Assembly: GCA_903970445.1 (NCBI GenBank)
Contig: CAJCIP010000017.1
Coordinates: 1 to 64,000 of the forward strand
DNA length: 64,000 bases
Direction: 5' to 3'
Source of the DNA: Verrucomicrobia bacterium Tous-C9LFEB
Lineage (GTDB): Bacteria; Acidobacteriota; Terriglobia; Terriglobales; Acidobacteriaceae
Position numbers and translations under genes: made by a program. The notes beneath the pieces are model-generated. The model was given only the letters and a program-made list of their open reading frames with translations. It was not told the DNA's origin and ran no database searches. This document shows, in pieces, positions 32,191 to 42,898 of this stretch; the stretch's first letter is position 1, and every line of letters begins with the position of its first letter.

Positions 32191-33228
32191 CTAAGCCGTA
32201 GAGGCGGCGCGTTCGGAGTGACCGGAGAGTTCGGCAGCACGTGCTTCCGCGTACGCCGCCGCACCGAGTAGGGCGCAGGTGTCGTCCAGTATGACGCGCA
32301 CCGGGATCGTTTCGAGAAGAGGCGACATGCGGCCCTTGTCGAGAAAGGCATTGCTGAAGGAGCCGTTCTGCAGTGTTTTGAGCACCTTGGGCGCGATGCC
32401 TCCGCCGAGGTAAACGCCGCCGTGTGCGAGAACTTTCAGCGCCACGTTTCCGGCCTCGGCACCAAAGGCCGCGGAGAAGATCTCCATCGTTTGCTGACAG
32501 ATTTCGCTCGAGCCATCTTCCGCGCAGGTGCCGATGACGGCGTTGGGATCTTCCTTTTCCATGCGCTCGCGAAGCCAGTCAGGCTCTTCCATTTTTTGAT
32601 CGTCGCGGAGGAAGGCGTAAATGTTCTTGATGCCGATGCCAGAGATGACGCGCTCGGAGCTGACGCGCCCATTGAGCGTACGGCGCAGGTAATTCAGCAG
32701 CGCAATTTCGCGATCGTTGCGCGCCGGAAAGTCGGTGTGGCCGCCCTCGGACGGAATGGGCGTGTGCTGCCGGCGATGTGCGTCCCATACGAGCAGGCAT
32801 TCGCCCAGCCCAGTGCCGGCGGAGACGAGACCGCGGTGACCGACCGACGATGGGTCGCCCTGGTGCAGGGTGAAGATCATCTCCGGTGCGAGCTCGGGAA
32901 TGCCGTAGCCATTGGCTTCAAGATCGTTGATAAGGAAGATGTGTTCTATGCCAAGCGACTTTTGCAGGTCGCGCGCATTAAGCGTCCACGGCAGATTGGT
33001 CAGCTTCAGGCGGCCGTCGCGCACAGGCCCGGGGCAGCCGAAACAGGATGCGGCGATCTGCTGCTTCTCACCCTCTTCTCCGGTAAGGAACTCCTTTACG
33101 ACATCGTCCAGGCAGGCGTAGTCGGTGGCAGGAAACTTCTTGTCGCGCACAGGGACGAGCTTGCCGCCGGCGAAGTTGTACAGAGAAAGATGAACCTTGG
33201 TGCCGCCGACGTCTCCAGCCAGAATCAT
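32191..33228 (-). CDS. glk: Glucokinase
   Basis: A cytosolic ROK-independent glucokinase of the Glk family (345 residues), phosphorylating glucose with ATP. It begins MILAGDVGGTKVHLSLY with the ATP-binding GDVGGTK. Other signatures are FLINDLEANGYGI (about 95-107), VSAGTGLGECLL (about 130-141), PSEGGHTDFPARN (about 154-166) and YLGGGIAPKV (about 270). An upstream GTG-extended frame to 33384 is rejected because it overlaps pgl and adds unlike sequence. pgl lies 49 bases upstream on the same strand, with zwf before it, so glucose 6-phosphate production and oxidation are encoded together. Confidence 0.95.
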   Translation of the reverse strand: MILAGDVGGTKVHLSLYNFAGGKLVPVRDKKFPATDYACLDDVVKEFLTGEEGEKQQIAASCFGCPGPVRDGRLKLTNLPWTLNARDLQKSLGIEHIFLINDLEANGYGIPELAPEMIFTLHQGDPSSVGHRGLVSAGTGLGECLLVWDAHRRQHTPIPSEGGHTDFPARNDREIALLNYLRRTLNGRVSSERVISGIGIKNIYAFLRDDQKMEEPDWLRERMEKEDPNAVIGTCAEDGSSEICQQTMEIFSAAFGAEAGNVALKVLAHGGVYLGGGIAPKVLKTLQNGSFSNAFLDKGRMSPLLETIPVRVILDDTCALLGAAAYAEARAAELSGHSERAASTA

Positions 33229-33277
33229 GAATGCGCTCTCAAACTCTTGTTGTTCCCAGCGAGGTGTGATGCCCGCT

Positions 33278-34087
33278 CTAAATTTCGAGGGTTCCCACCT
33301 TGTGCGGCTGTGCTCCGGCGACAGCGGTTCCTTGCGGAAGCTTCGCGGCGGCAGCCTCGTCCAGCAGAAAGAGAAGCTTACCATTCGAGGGCCGTATCAG
33401 TTGCGAGGGCAGACGTTCCGGGTCGCGTGGGCCGGTGAGGACTTCGGCGAGGACGTCTGTTTTTGCGGGGCCGGCGATCTCAAAGACAACTTCGCTGGCC
33501 TGATTGATGACTACAGACGTTAGCGTGATGCGCCACGTGTTTTTTTGCGGAACGTGGTTGGCGATGGCTAAACGGCCGAACTCGTTGAGGCCGTCGGTGT
33601 GCGGGAAGAGCGATGCGGTGTGGCCGTCGTCACCCATACCAAGGAAGAGCAGGTCGAATCTCGGTGACTCTGCGCCTTCGAGCCTCATCGCGTTGCGCAT
33701 CGCGCTTTCGTAGCGTGACGCGGCTTCTTCAGGGTCCAGTTCGCCTTCCATGCGGAATACGTTTGCGGGAGGAATGCTGATCTCGTCCAGCAGGAGCCTC
33801 TTGCACACGCCGAAGTTGGACTCCGGATTGTCCGGCGGAACGCAGCGTTCATCAACCCAGAAGATCTGCAGCTTGTCCCATGGGATCGTGTTGGCGTAAG
33901 GGCCGGTAGGGTCGGCAAGCAGCTTGAACGAAGCCTGCGGCGTGGAGCCGCCGGAGATAGCGATGCGGGCGACGCCACGGACCGCAATCGCCTGCTCGAC
34001 CTTCGTGGCGAAGAGTTTTGCCGATGCAGCAGCAACTGCGGCAGCGTCCGGCCAAACTTGATAAGTAACGGCGATCGTGCGAGGCAT
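33278..34087 (-). CDS. pgl: 6-phosphogluconolactonase
   Basis: A protein of 269 residues of the DevB/Pgl family, hydrolysing 6-phosphogluconolactone made by Zwf. Typical features are IAISGGSTPQASFKLL (about 42-57), FWVDERCVPPDNPESNFG (about 78-95) and LLFLGMGDDGHTASLFPHT (about 150-168). The start ATG has aaaggagc immediately upstream, and this sequence can pair with its own flank (gctcc-aaa-ggagc), which may hide the ribosome-binding site. It lies between zwf and glk. Confidence 0.95.
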   Translation of the reverse strand: MPRTIAVTYQVWPDAAAVAAASAKLFATKVEQAIAVRGVARIAISGGSTPQASFKLLADPTGPYANTIPWDKLQIFWVDERCVPPDNPESNFGVCKRLLLDEISIPPANVFRMEGELDPEEAASRYESAMRNAMRLEGAESPRFDLLFLGMGDDGHTASLFPHTDGLNEFGRLAIANHVPQKNTWRITLTSVVINQASEVVFEIAGPAKTDVLAEVLTGPRDPERLPSQLIRPSNGKLLFLLDEAAAAKLPQGTAVAGAQPHKVGTLEI

Positions 34088-34225
34088 AGCGCTCCTTTGG
34101 AGCTTGAGAGGCAGTTAACGAGTCAACAGCGAACATCTAACAGTGAAGCAACATCTTTTACGAAGCTGCAGCGAACGGCTGAAGACCTATTTGTTCTCAC
34201 GTTCGCTGTAAATTGATGGCTGCTT

Positions 34226-35779
34226 CTAAAGCTTGAACCACTTGCGGCCATCTTTCGCGAGCAGGTCGTCAGAGCAGCCCGGGCCCCAGCTTCCGGCGTC
34301 GTAGTTTGGGAAATCCTTTGGGGGATTATTGGCCCAGGCTTCTAGTACGGGTGTCATCAGGGCCCATGTCGTTTCGACGCCCTCGCGCTCTGCGAACAAC
34401 GTGCCGTCGCCGAGCATGGCATCGAGCAGCAAGCGCTCGTAGCCGTTGGCGGAGCTCTTGCCGAAGGCGTCCGCGTAGCTGAAGTGCATCTCGACAGGCT
34501 TGACGTTGGTGGTCGGGCCGGGAATTTTCGCGCCGAACATCAGCGTGATGCCTTCGTCGGGCTGGATGCGGATTTTCAGCACGTTCGGACTGACGGTAGT
34601 GTTGCTGTCGTTGCCTTTGAACAGGTGCAGCGGCGGCTGCTTGAAGACGACCGTCACTTCCGTGACGCGCTCGGCGAGGCGCTTGCCCGCGCGGATGTAG
34701 AACGGCACGCCGGCCCAACGCCAATTCGCGATCTGGATTTTCATCGCCGCGTACGTTTCCGTTGTCGATTCTTGACTGACCCGGTCTTCCTGGCGATAGC
34801 CGATGACCTTCTGTCCATCGACCGTGCCTGCGGCGTACTGGCCGCGCGCGGTGTCTTCGACTGGAATCGGTTCGATGGCCTTCCAGACTTTCAGCTTTTC
34901 GGTGCGTACGGCGTCGGAGGCAAAACTGTCCGGTGGCTCCATCGCGACGAAGCTCAACACCTCCATCACGTGGTTCTGTAAAACGTCGCGCAGCGCACCG
35001 GCCTTCTCGTAGAACGGGCCCCGACCTTCGATGCCGATGGACTCCGCTGCGGTGATTTCAACGTGGTCGATGAAGTTGCGGTTCCACACGGGCTCGAAGA
35101 TGCCGTTGCCGAAGCGGAAGACAAGGATGTTCTGGACAGTTTCCTTGGCGAGGTAATGGTCAATGCGGAAGATCTGGTTTTCGCTGAGAACTTTATTTAG
35201 TTCCGCGTTCAATGTTTTCGCAGATGCGAGATCGGTGCCGAAGGGCTTTTCGATGATGACGTTGATCCACTGGCCCGGCTCTGTGGCCTTGGTCATGCCG
35301 TGCTTTTCGAGGCGCTGTGCGATGTCGGCGAAGAACTCCGGCGCAACGGCGAGATAGAAGAGGCGGTTGCCCTTGGTGCCGTTCTGCTTGTCGAGATCGG
35401 CGAGGAACGCTTTCAGCCTTTCGAAGCCCTCATCGTTATCGAACTCGGTAGCGAAGTACTTGATGCGGTCGACGAACGGTTTCAGCGCGGAGTCACCGGC
35501 ATCGACGCCGCCGCCCTTAAGAATGCCGTCCTGCATGTCAGGCGCGAAGGTAGCGGAAAGATCGCGTCGCGCCACGCCGACAACGGCGAAGTCTTCCGGC
35601 AGCAGGTTTTGCTGCTCAAGGTGAAACAACGCGGGAAGCAACTTGCGCTTGGTCAAATCACCAGATGCACCGAAAATGACGACGATACACGGGTCGGGGA
35701 CGCGCTCACCCTTTTTGGTGTCGATTGTTTGCTGCTCGGTGAGGGACTGGCCCGCTCCGCTCATTGCTTCATTCGGCAT
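34226..35779 (-). CDS. zwf: Glucose-6-phosphate 1-dehydrogenase
   Basis: A protein of 517 residues catalysing the first, NADP-reducing step of the pentose phosphate pathway. The N-terminal nucleotide site is VIFGASGDLTKRKLLPALFHL (about 34-54), and the active site is IFRIDHYLAKETVQN (about 198-212, with the catalytic His in DHYLAKE). Length is normal. The ATG has aaggagc at a good distance. First gene of the zwf-pgl-glk group, with a gap of 138 bases to pgl. No gnd gene is in the window. Confidence 0.97.
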   Translation of the reverse strand: MPNEAMSGAGQSLTEQQTIDTKKGERVPDPCIVVIFGASGDLTKRKLLPALFHLEQQNLLPEDFAVVGVARRDLSATFAPDMQDGILKGGGVDAGDSALKPFVDRIKYFATEFDNDEGFERLKAFLADLDKQNGTKGNRLFYLAVAPEFFADIAQRLEKHGMTKATEPGQWINVIIEKPFGTDLASAKTLNAELNKVLSENQIFRIDHYLAKETVQNILVFRFGNGIFEPVWNRNFIDHVEITAAESIGIEGRGPFYEKAGALRDVLQNHVMEVLSFVAMEPPDSFASDAVRTEKLKVWKAIEPIPVEDTARGQYAAGTVDGQKVIGYRQEDRVSQESTTETYAAMKIQIANWRWAGVPFYIRAGKRLAERVTEVTVVFKQPPLHLFKGNDSNTTVSPNVLKIRIQPDEGITLMFGAKIPGPTTNVKPVEMHFSYADAFGKSSANGYERLLLDAMLGDGTLFAEREGVETTWALMTPVLEAWANNPPKDFPNYDAGSWGPGCSDDLLAKDGRKWFKL

Positions 35780-35933
35780 AACTCATGCTCCTTCGGAATA
35801 TCGGATGACCGAACCGGCGGAATGGACGCGCCGGAAAACCAACCAAAGACGATCCCGGCAAGGCCGAGGTCGTTTTGTGCCTCTTAGAGAGTAATCCCAA
35901 CCGCCGCAGTGCGCGGCGAAACGACGTTTGCGA

Positions 35934-36815
35934 TTACTTCGCGGCAGGCACTTCACCTGGCTTGAAGTCGGCACCGAGCGTGACTTCTTCCCATGCGGCG
36001 ATGTCTGCGTCAAACTGCTTCTGCTTTGCACGATAACGGTCGAGCGCGAGCTTGCCGAGCAAGAGATGGCGCGGTGGTTTGGCCGCTTCTACCGCAGCCA
36101 CCATAGCCTCCACGGCCTTTTGTGGGTCGCCTATCTGCTTGCCGGACTGCGTCTGAAAATACTCGCGCGTCTTGCCTGCGGTCTTGGCATAGTCAGAAAT
36201 CTGCAACTTGGCTTCCTTGCCGGAGGTGCCGAGGAACTCTGTGCGGAACGGGCCGGGCTCAACAATGGTGACGTGCACACCGAGCGGCTCAAGCTCATGA
36301 CCGAGTGCTTCCGACAAGCCCTCCACAGCAAACTTGGTGGCGTTGTAATAGCCCCATCCCGGCATGCCCAGGAGGCCGCCGATGGACGACAGGTTGAGGA
36401 TGTTGCCGCTGCGGCGTGCGCGGAACTGTGGCAACAAGGCTTTGGTCATCGTGATGAGGCCGAAGACATTGGTGTCGAACATCGGCTCGTACTCTTTTTC
36501 CGTGACTTCTTCGATGGCTCCAGTGAGGCCATAGCCCGCGTTGTTCACCAGCACATCGACATGGTCGAAGCGGGCGAGAGCATCTTTCACGGCGTCTTCC
36601 ACCTGCTGCTTGTTGGTTACATCAAGCGCGAGCACCTGAGAGGTGGCTGGATATTTCGCTGTGAGAGCTTCCAGTGTTTCGGGCTTGCGCGCCGTCGCGA
36701 CGACATTGCCGCCTAGCGAGAGAACATGCTCTGCGAGCAAACGCCCGAATCCCGAAGATGCACCTGTGATGAACCAAACTTTGCCTTGCTGTGAGTTGCT
36801 GCCTGAAGCGCTCAT
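35934..36815 (-). CDS. Short-chain dehydrogenase/reductase
   Basis: A protein of about 293 residues. The cofactor motif TGASSGFGRLLAEHVLSLGG (about 16-35), VNNAGYG (about 90-96), the catalytic Ser (NLSSIGG, about 140) and YYNATK (YxxxK, about 155-160) give a classical SDR of the kind acting on ketones or aldehydes with NADP(H); the substrate is not determinable. The ATG at 36815 begins MSASGSNSQQGKVWFITGA; an upstream in-frame start at 36869 is possible but unlikely. It is divergent from the higBA locus, whose first codon is only 46 bases away. Confidence 0.88.
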   Translation of the reverse strand: MSASGSNSQQGKVWFITGASSGFGRLLAEHVLSLGGNVVATARKPETLEALTAKYPATSQVLALDVTNKQQVEDAVKDALARFDHVDVLVNNAGYGLTGAIEEVTEKEYEPMFDTNVFGLITMTKALLPQFRARRSGNILNLSSIGGLLGMPGWGYYNATKFAVEGLSEALGHELEPLGVHVTIVEPGPFRTEFLGTSGKEAKLQISDYAKTAGKTREYFQTQSGKQIGDPQKAVEAMVAAVEAAKPPRHLLLGKLALDRYRAKQKQFDADIAAWEEVTLGADFKPGEVPAAK

Positions 36816-36861
36816 AGTAAAGATGGACGCACTTTGCAGCTTTTGCGATGTAAAGCGATGA

Positions 36862-37163
36862 GTGAACATTCCGTGGACGCTTTATGTCGACGCCGCGAAG
36901 GAACTGAGCGTATGGCAAATGGTGGTTGAGAATGCTCGGTGGCGAACATTCATCGAGGTCCGAACAACTTTTGGAGATGCTGATGCAGTGGATGGTGTGT
37001 CGTGTTCAACATTCGCGCAAATCGCTATCGGCTTATAACGGTCATCCATTACGCCAAAGACAATCCACGTAAGACGGAAGGGCATGTTTACATCCGTTCC
37101 CTCCTGACACATGCGGAGTACGTCGAAAGAGGCAAATGGGATCCATATGCGGAGACTGACTAG
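36862..37163 (+). pseudogene. higB: HigB-type toxin gene with a frameshift
   Basis: From the GTG at 36862 one frame reads VNIPWTLYVDAAKELSVWQ, then NARWRTFIEVRTTFGDADAVDG. One base off, the following frame reads VVFNIRANRYRLITVIHYA and then HVYIRSLLTHAEYVERGKWD, with a stop at 37163. Together these are a complete HigB (RelE-like mRNA interferase): the VFNI, YRLI and LTHAEY blocks are its standard signature. The total of 302 bases is one short of 101 codons, consistent with a one-base loss near 36990-37005. The catalytic half is out of frame, so the toxin should be inactive. Confidence 0.8.
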
Positions 37164-37187
37164 CGGAAGAGACACGAGAGGGCAAAG

Positions 37188-37715
37188 ATGATCCAGGCTT
37201 TAGCTGACAATCCGGTCGCTCTGATCGAGCAGGGTGCGCCACATCGTATTCATACCGATGGGCAGTTGACGCAGTACACTCAAGCGCTCTTCCGTTTGAC
37301 CGCGAAGGATAGACCGACGTCCGCGGAGCAAGAGACGATTGATCTCCTAGCGCTTCTGATCGAAGATTTCGAGTCACAATTCTGTTTGCCCGAGGCGGAT
37401 CCGATCACCGTGTTGAAGCACCTCATGAAAGCAGGTGGGCTTCTCCAGCAGGACCTGAGACCGGAACTTGGGACGACATCGAACATCTCCATGATTCTTG
37501 CGGGGCAGCGCGGCATTACGCTTGCAAATGCGAGCGCACTTGCCGCTCGCTTTGGTGTCGACATTCGGACGTTCTTACCGACTGTTGCGCGCGCGCAAAT
37601 CAAATCGACGTCAAAGCGCGCTCGGCACGTGAATGACAAGAAAACAGACCTGTCGATATCCGCCGGGAAACAAAGCGTCCGCACGAAAGCTCAAACGATA
37701 CGCGCAGCACGTTGA
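37188..37715 (+). CDS. higA: HigA-type antitoxin with helix-turn-helix domain
   Basis: A protein of 175 residues. The region about 85-130 (PITVLKHLMKAGGLLQQDL, then ISMILAGQRGITLANASALAARFGVD) is an Xre-type helix-turn-helix of the HigA class, preceded by an acidic helical N-terminus that would bind the toxin; the last 45 residues are basic. It begins 24 bases after the toxin frame ends, the toxin-first order usual for higBA. With the toxin broken, this antitoxin may persist as a stand-alone repressor. Confidence 0.82.
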   Translation: MIQALADNPVALIEQGAPHRIHTDGQLTQYTQALFRLTAKDRPTSAEQETIDLLALLIEDFESQFCLPEADPITVLKHLMKAGGLLQQDLRPELGTTSNISMILAGQRGITLANASALAARFGVDIRTFLPTVARAQIKSTSKRARHVNDKKTDLSISAGKQSVRTKAQTIRAAR

Positions 37716-37807
37716 GAAGAGTCCATTCCGAAGCGGGTAGACCACATGCTTGTTCTTCGAATCCGGACGCGTGTTTCTAACGCCACGCTTTGACGTAGAA
37801 CAGACGT

Positions 37808-38854
37808 TCAGCGCGTGTAGCTTTGCCGGGTGCGAATCAAAATGTCCTTCGGTCGAAGCTCAGGATGTTGCTCAAAATAGGCGGGGCTGAGTGATAGCTG
37901 CAGCTTGCAAAGTGTGCCTGCGGGCTTGCTCCGCGAAGGTTTGTAGCCAAGCGTGTAACGCGCTCGCAGTGCGTCCAGCAAGGCCGCGAACTTGTCCACG
38001 ACGTCGGCCTCAGCGGCGTATTGCACGGGACCGCCGGTCAGGTTGGCGAAGTGCTCGATGTCGCCGAAGCGACCGTGTTCCGGATGCCGGCGCTCGGCTG
38101 CGGTAAGAGTGCTTGTCTCGATAAGTGCGCTCACGACCACACCGGAACGTCCCAACGCATCCGCCGCTTCTGCCTGAGTATGTAGCACCGTGGGCGCGCC
38201 ATCGCCGTGAGCTTTGATCATTGCAGTGTCTTCGTAATTTGCGGAGCCGTCGGTAAGCCAGACCTCTACTTTGCGGCTGTCTTTCGCGTGTGAGCGTTGC
38301 GCGAGCTCCGTCGCTTCGAAGACATCCTCGTAGATGAAGGTAGCTTTGTCCTTGTCAACGACGCCGGATGCATCGCCAAGAGCGAAGATGACCGATGGGC
38401 GATCCGTCGTGAAGCGTTGCAGCAGGGTGACGTGCGTGGAAAATGTCGCGACCGCGACTTCGTCGTCTTCATGGAGATGCGTCAGCAAACGCCTTACTCC
38501 CAGCGCGAGCGGAAACAAGACGGGACGGACAGTGTCTGTTGCGTCGAAAAGCAGAAGCACGGAAAGCGGCAATGTGTTCTGGCTGAGTGATGAGACGTTC
38601 TGCGCCTCCCCATCTTCTGTGAGGACGAAGTCCTGTGATGTGAGGCCTGTGATGACCTGGCCTGTCTTGCGGTTCGTTACAGAGGCATCGAGCAGCACGA
38701 GCTGCGAGCTGACGTGCAGCGTTTCAGTGGTTGCGACGGGCGCCTGCGCGTCCGTTTCTTGCGCTCCTGCGCGAGCGAAGCTGAGCGAGCCAAGAACAGC
38801 AAACACGCCGATGCTGCGCAGCAGAGCTAGTCTATGGGCGCAGTTCCTGAACAC
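37808..38854 (-). CDS. VWFA-type secreted protein (Acidobacteria-type VWA domain)
   Basis: A protein of 348 residues with a signal peptide (LALLRSIGVFAVLGSLSFARAGA, about 8-30), then a VWFA-related domain typical of Acidobacteria: VSVSQLVLLDASVTNRKTG-like start, LPLSVLLLFDATDTVRPV (about 95, where DXSXS is DATDT) and KVEVWLTDGSANYEDT. The MIDAS motif is only partly conserved. Such secreted or surface proteins probably bind ligands. The GTG start lies inside the 3' end of rpiA (overlap of 23 bases), indicating a shared transcript with rpiA and the DUF3800 gene. Confidence 0.85.
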   Translation of the reverse strand: MFRNCAHRLALLRSIGVFAVLGSLSFARAGAQETDAQAPVATTETLHVSSQLVLLDASVTNRKTGQVITGLTSQDFVLTEDGEAQNVSSLSQNTLPLSVLLLFDATDTVRPVLFPLALGVRRLLTHLHEDDEVAVATFSTHVTLLQRFTTDRPSVIFALGDASGVVDKDKATFIYEDVFEATELAQRSHAKDSRKVEVWLTDGSANYEDTAMIKAHGDGAPTVLHTQAEAADALGRSGVVVSALIETSTLTAAERRHPEHGRFGDIEHFANLTGGPVQYAAEADVVDKFAALLDALRARYTLGYKPSRSKPAGTLCKLQLSLSPAYFEQHPELRPKDILIRTRQSYTR

Positions 38855-39509
38855 CGTTTTCTCCAGCGATGAGAGCCAATGTCGCCATGCCGAGGAACAG
38901 GCCGTGCTCCACCACGCCGACGATGTGGCGAATGTCTTCAGCCGTTTTGGTGGGATCCTTGATCTCGCCGCAAGCGCAGTCGAGGATGAAGTTGCCTTCG
39001 TCAGTGATGTAGGCTGAGCCGTCAGGATGATGCCGCTGTCCCGGATTGAGGCCTAGCACCTCCAGCCTGCGGGAGACGATTGGCATCGCCATCTTGATCA
39101 CCTCGACAGGCAGCGGAAACTTCCCTAAGTGCGCGACGACTTTGGTCGAGTCGGCGACCACGATGTACTCGCGGGCTGAGCTGATGACGATCTTCTCGCG
39201 CAGCATCGCGCCCCCACCGCCCTTGATCAACGCGAGGCCAGGGGCAACTTCGTCTGCACCATCGATGACGAGATCGAGCGTGGGGGTTTCTTCGAAAGTC
39301 GTGATCGGGATGCCGAGCTGCACGGCGAGATCGTGGCTGGCGTCAGAGGAAGCGATGCAGCGAATGCTGAGGCCCTGCTTCACCTTTTCGCCGAGTGCTT
39401 TGATGAACAGCGTAGCCGTGGTGCCAGTACCAAGGCCGACAGCCATGCCGTCCTTGACGAACTCCAATGCGCGCTTGCCTGCCAGCTCTTTTGCTTCCGT
39501 CTGTGTCAT
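38832..39509 (-). CDS. rpiA: Ribose-5-phosphate isomerase A
   Basis: A cytosolic enzyme of 225 residues interconverting ribose 5-phosphate and ribulose 5-phosphate. Clear family motifs are VGLGTGTTATLFIKALGEK (about 22-40), DLVIDGADEVAPGLALIKGGGGAMLREKI (about 80-108, with the phosphate-binding KGGGG) and a catalytic Asp in DGADE. The ATG begins MTQTEAKELAGKRAL. Part of a minus-strand group, DUF3800 gene, rpiA, VWA gene, with a gap of four bases and an overlap of 23 bases. Confidence 0.96.
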   Translation of the reverse strand: MTQTEAKELAGKRALEFVKDGMAVGLGTGTTATLFIKALGEKVKQGLSIRCIASSDASHDLAVQLGIPITTFEETPTLDLVIDGADEVAPGLALIKGGGGAMLREKIVISSAREYIVVADSTKVVAHLGKFPLPVEVIKMAMPIVSRRLEVLGLNPGQRHHPDGSAYITDEGNFILDCACGEIKDPTKTAEDIRHIVGVVEHGLFLGMATLALIAGENGVQELRP

Positions 39510-39513
39510 GTGG

Positions 39514-40209
39514 TTACCTGCGGTACAGCCCGTGAACGATGCCACCTTCACTGTCGAAACAATGCGAGATGATGTCGTAGAACTTAGAGTCATCGTGCTC
39601 GAAATGCCGAAACATTGCGTAAGCGACGAGGTCAGCCAACTGGATAAGTCGTGACGCGTCCGAGTCAACGAACACAGGAATTTCGGCGAAGTTCCGAGTG
39701 AGTCCGAAGGTATGGCCAGTTCGCTTGAATTCGCGAGCGAGCGTTTGTATGCGCCGTTCCGTGGCGCATTTGTCGAATACCATCAAACCGCGTTGAGTAT
39801 TTCCTTGCTTATGGAGGCGACCAAGAAATTGATCGAAGCGACTGCTTATCTGCTCGAAAGCGACTTGCACAACATCCTGACCGGCAAAGTTTTGTTTGTC
39901 GAGCACGGCTCCAAAGAGTCTTACATTCTTAGGAAATCGCTGCCGAATGCCGATGATCAACGAATCGGAAATGGCCTGTTCACGTGTTGCGAGAGGGGTA
40001 TGCCGCCACTTCCCTTTGCCGGACCGCATGGGACTGCCGTGTAGCTCGATGCGGTCCGGCTCGTGTACGTCGAAACGGAGAGCAATTTCGGTCAGATCCT
40101 GTTCAATCCAATGAGGCTCTCGTTCGAATACGGCAATGCCGGCCAAGACAAAGTAGCGCTGGGCTGGATCACTGACTGATCCTGATTCGTCGACGTACAG
40201 CAGGTACAT
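39514..40209 (-). CDS. DUF3800 domain protein
   Basis: A protein of 231 residues with the DUF3800 start MYLLYVDESGSVSDPAQRYFVLAG (acidic D-E at the first strand, RNase H-like fold) and a matching end (VDSDASRLIQLADLVAYAMF, with a conserved acidic D-L-V). DUF3800 proteins are commonly found in mobile or defence contexts and are suspected nucleases, but activity is unproven. A good ribosome-binding site (gagggcgg) precedes the ATG. It lies upstream of rpiA with a gap of only four bases, which is an unusual partner for a housekeeping enzyme. Confidence 0.85.
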   Translation of the reverse strand: MYLLYVDESGSVSDPAQRYFVLAGIAVFEREPHWIEQDLTEIALRFDVHEPDRIELHGSPMRSGKGKWRHTPLATREQAISDSLIIGIRQRFPKNVRLFGAVLDKQNFAGQDVVQVAFEQISSRFDQFLGRLHKQGNTQRGLMVFDKCATERRIQTLAREFKRTGHTFGLTRNFAEIPVFVDSDASRLIQLADLVAYAMFRHFEHDDSKFYDIISHCFDSEGGIVHGLYRR

Positions 40210-40227
40210 TCCGCCCTCACGCGAGAA

Positions 40228-40250
40228 GGGGCTGCTCTGAGAGCAGCCCC
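40228..40250. terminator. Strong hairpin between the DUF3800 gene and the next gene
   Basis: A perfect 10-bp stem ggggctgctc (40228-40237) and gagcagcccc (40241-40250) with loop tga. It stands in the upstream region of the DUF3800 gene (minus strand) and downstream of the minus-strand unknown gene that ends at 40357. No T-run follows on the minus strand, so it may be a weak terminator or a 5'-leader structure. Confidence 0.45.
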
Positions 40251-40356
40251 AATAAGGAGGTCAGGAGAGACAAACGCTCTGCGCACCGCAAGGGCAGTGC
40301 TCCCGGCCTGATTTGAGTCTACTTCCTGTGGAATACAACCGCAAATAGCGTGAGCG

Positions 40357-40680
40357 TCAGAAGTTCTTGTTTTCTACCAGCCAGCCGCTCTGCGCGTCGC
40401 CGTCCGAGGGGTTTTCGGGTGGAAAAAACGTGGTCATCGTCGACATAGCTTTACGCAGCGCAAGTTCTTCTGTGCTGGCGTAGGTAGCTGGAACCTCGGG
40501 CGGGGCACCAAAGCAGTGGCTCTGCGTAAAACTGTAATGGTCGTCGTCGTGTGGCTCGGCATTGAACCAGATTTTTACGCGCACCGTCTTCAGGCCGAAT
40601 ACGGTGAAACTGTATTCGCCAACAAGAACGCGAAGATGTTTGAAGTCCTCACTGCATTTGTAGGTTTGAATGTCGATCAT
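40357..40680 (-). CDS. Small hypothetical protein
   Basis: A protein of 107 residues, beginning MIDIQTYKCSEDFKHLRVLVG at the ATG at 40680; an upstream-extended frame to 40821 overlaps the end of tkt and is rejected. Beta-strand-rich in appearance (VLVGEYSFTVFGLKTVRVKIWF), with no family I recognise. It is downstream of the tkt terminator, on the same strand. Confidence 0.55.
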   Translation of the reverse strand: MIDIQTYKCSEDFKHLRVLVGEYSFTVFGLKTVRVKIWFNAEPHDDDHYSFTQSHCFGAPPEVPATYASTEELALRKAMSTMTTFFPPENPSDGDAQSGWLVENKNF

Positions 40681-40716
40681 CGAGCAGGACTTCCTGACGG
40701 GTAACGCTTTGTCAGA

Positions 40717-40747
40717 GAAAGAAATAGGCCGGGCGAGTTGCCCGGCC
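40717..40747 (-). terminator. Rho-independent terminator of tkt
   Basis: An 8-bp stem ggccgggc (40727-40734) and gcccggcc (40740-40747) with a 5-base loop; on the minus strand it is followed by TATTTCTTTC. It lies 18 bases after the tkt stop. Confidence 0.7.
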
Positions 40748-40765
40748 TTCGCGTATGCCTTGTTC

Positions 40766-42763
<1,998 letters not shown>

Positions 42764-42898
42764 GCGAATGCGTTTTCCTCTTCTATTACTGGAAATAAGA
42801 CGGGGCGCGGTTCCCGGAAGATGGCCCGGCAATGCGGGCCGCCGTGAGCAAAAGGCGCGCGGCGGTCGCCCTCTAGTGTACAAGGATGAGTTACGAGC

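Noticed and set aside
33229-33384. N-terminal extension of glucokinase
   Set aside because: It overlaps the 3' end of pgl and its residues are antisense-like; the normal N-terminus with GDVGGTK starts at 33228.
40251-40320. A tRNA-like fragment on the minus strand (gcactgcccttgcggtgc)
   Set aside because: Only a short anticodon-arm-like stretch is present; acceptor, D and T arms cannot be formed, so it is probably coincidence.
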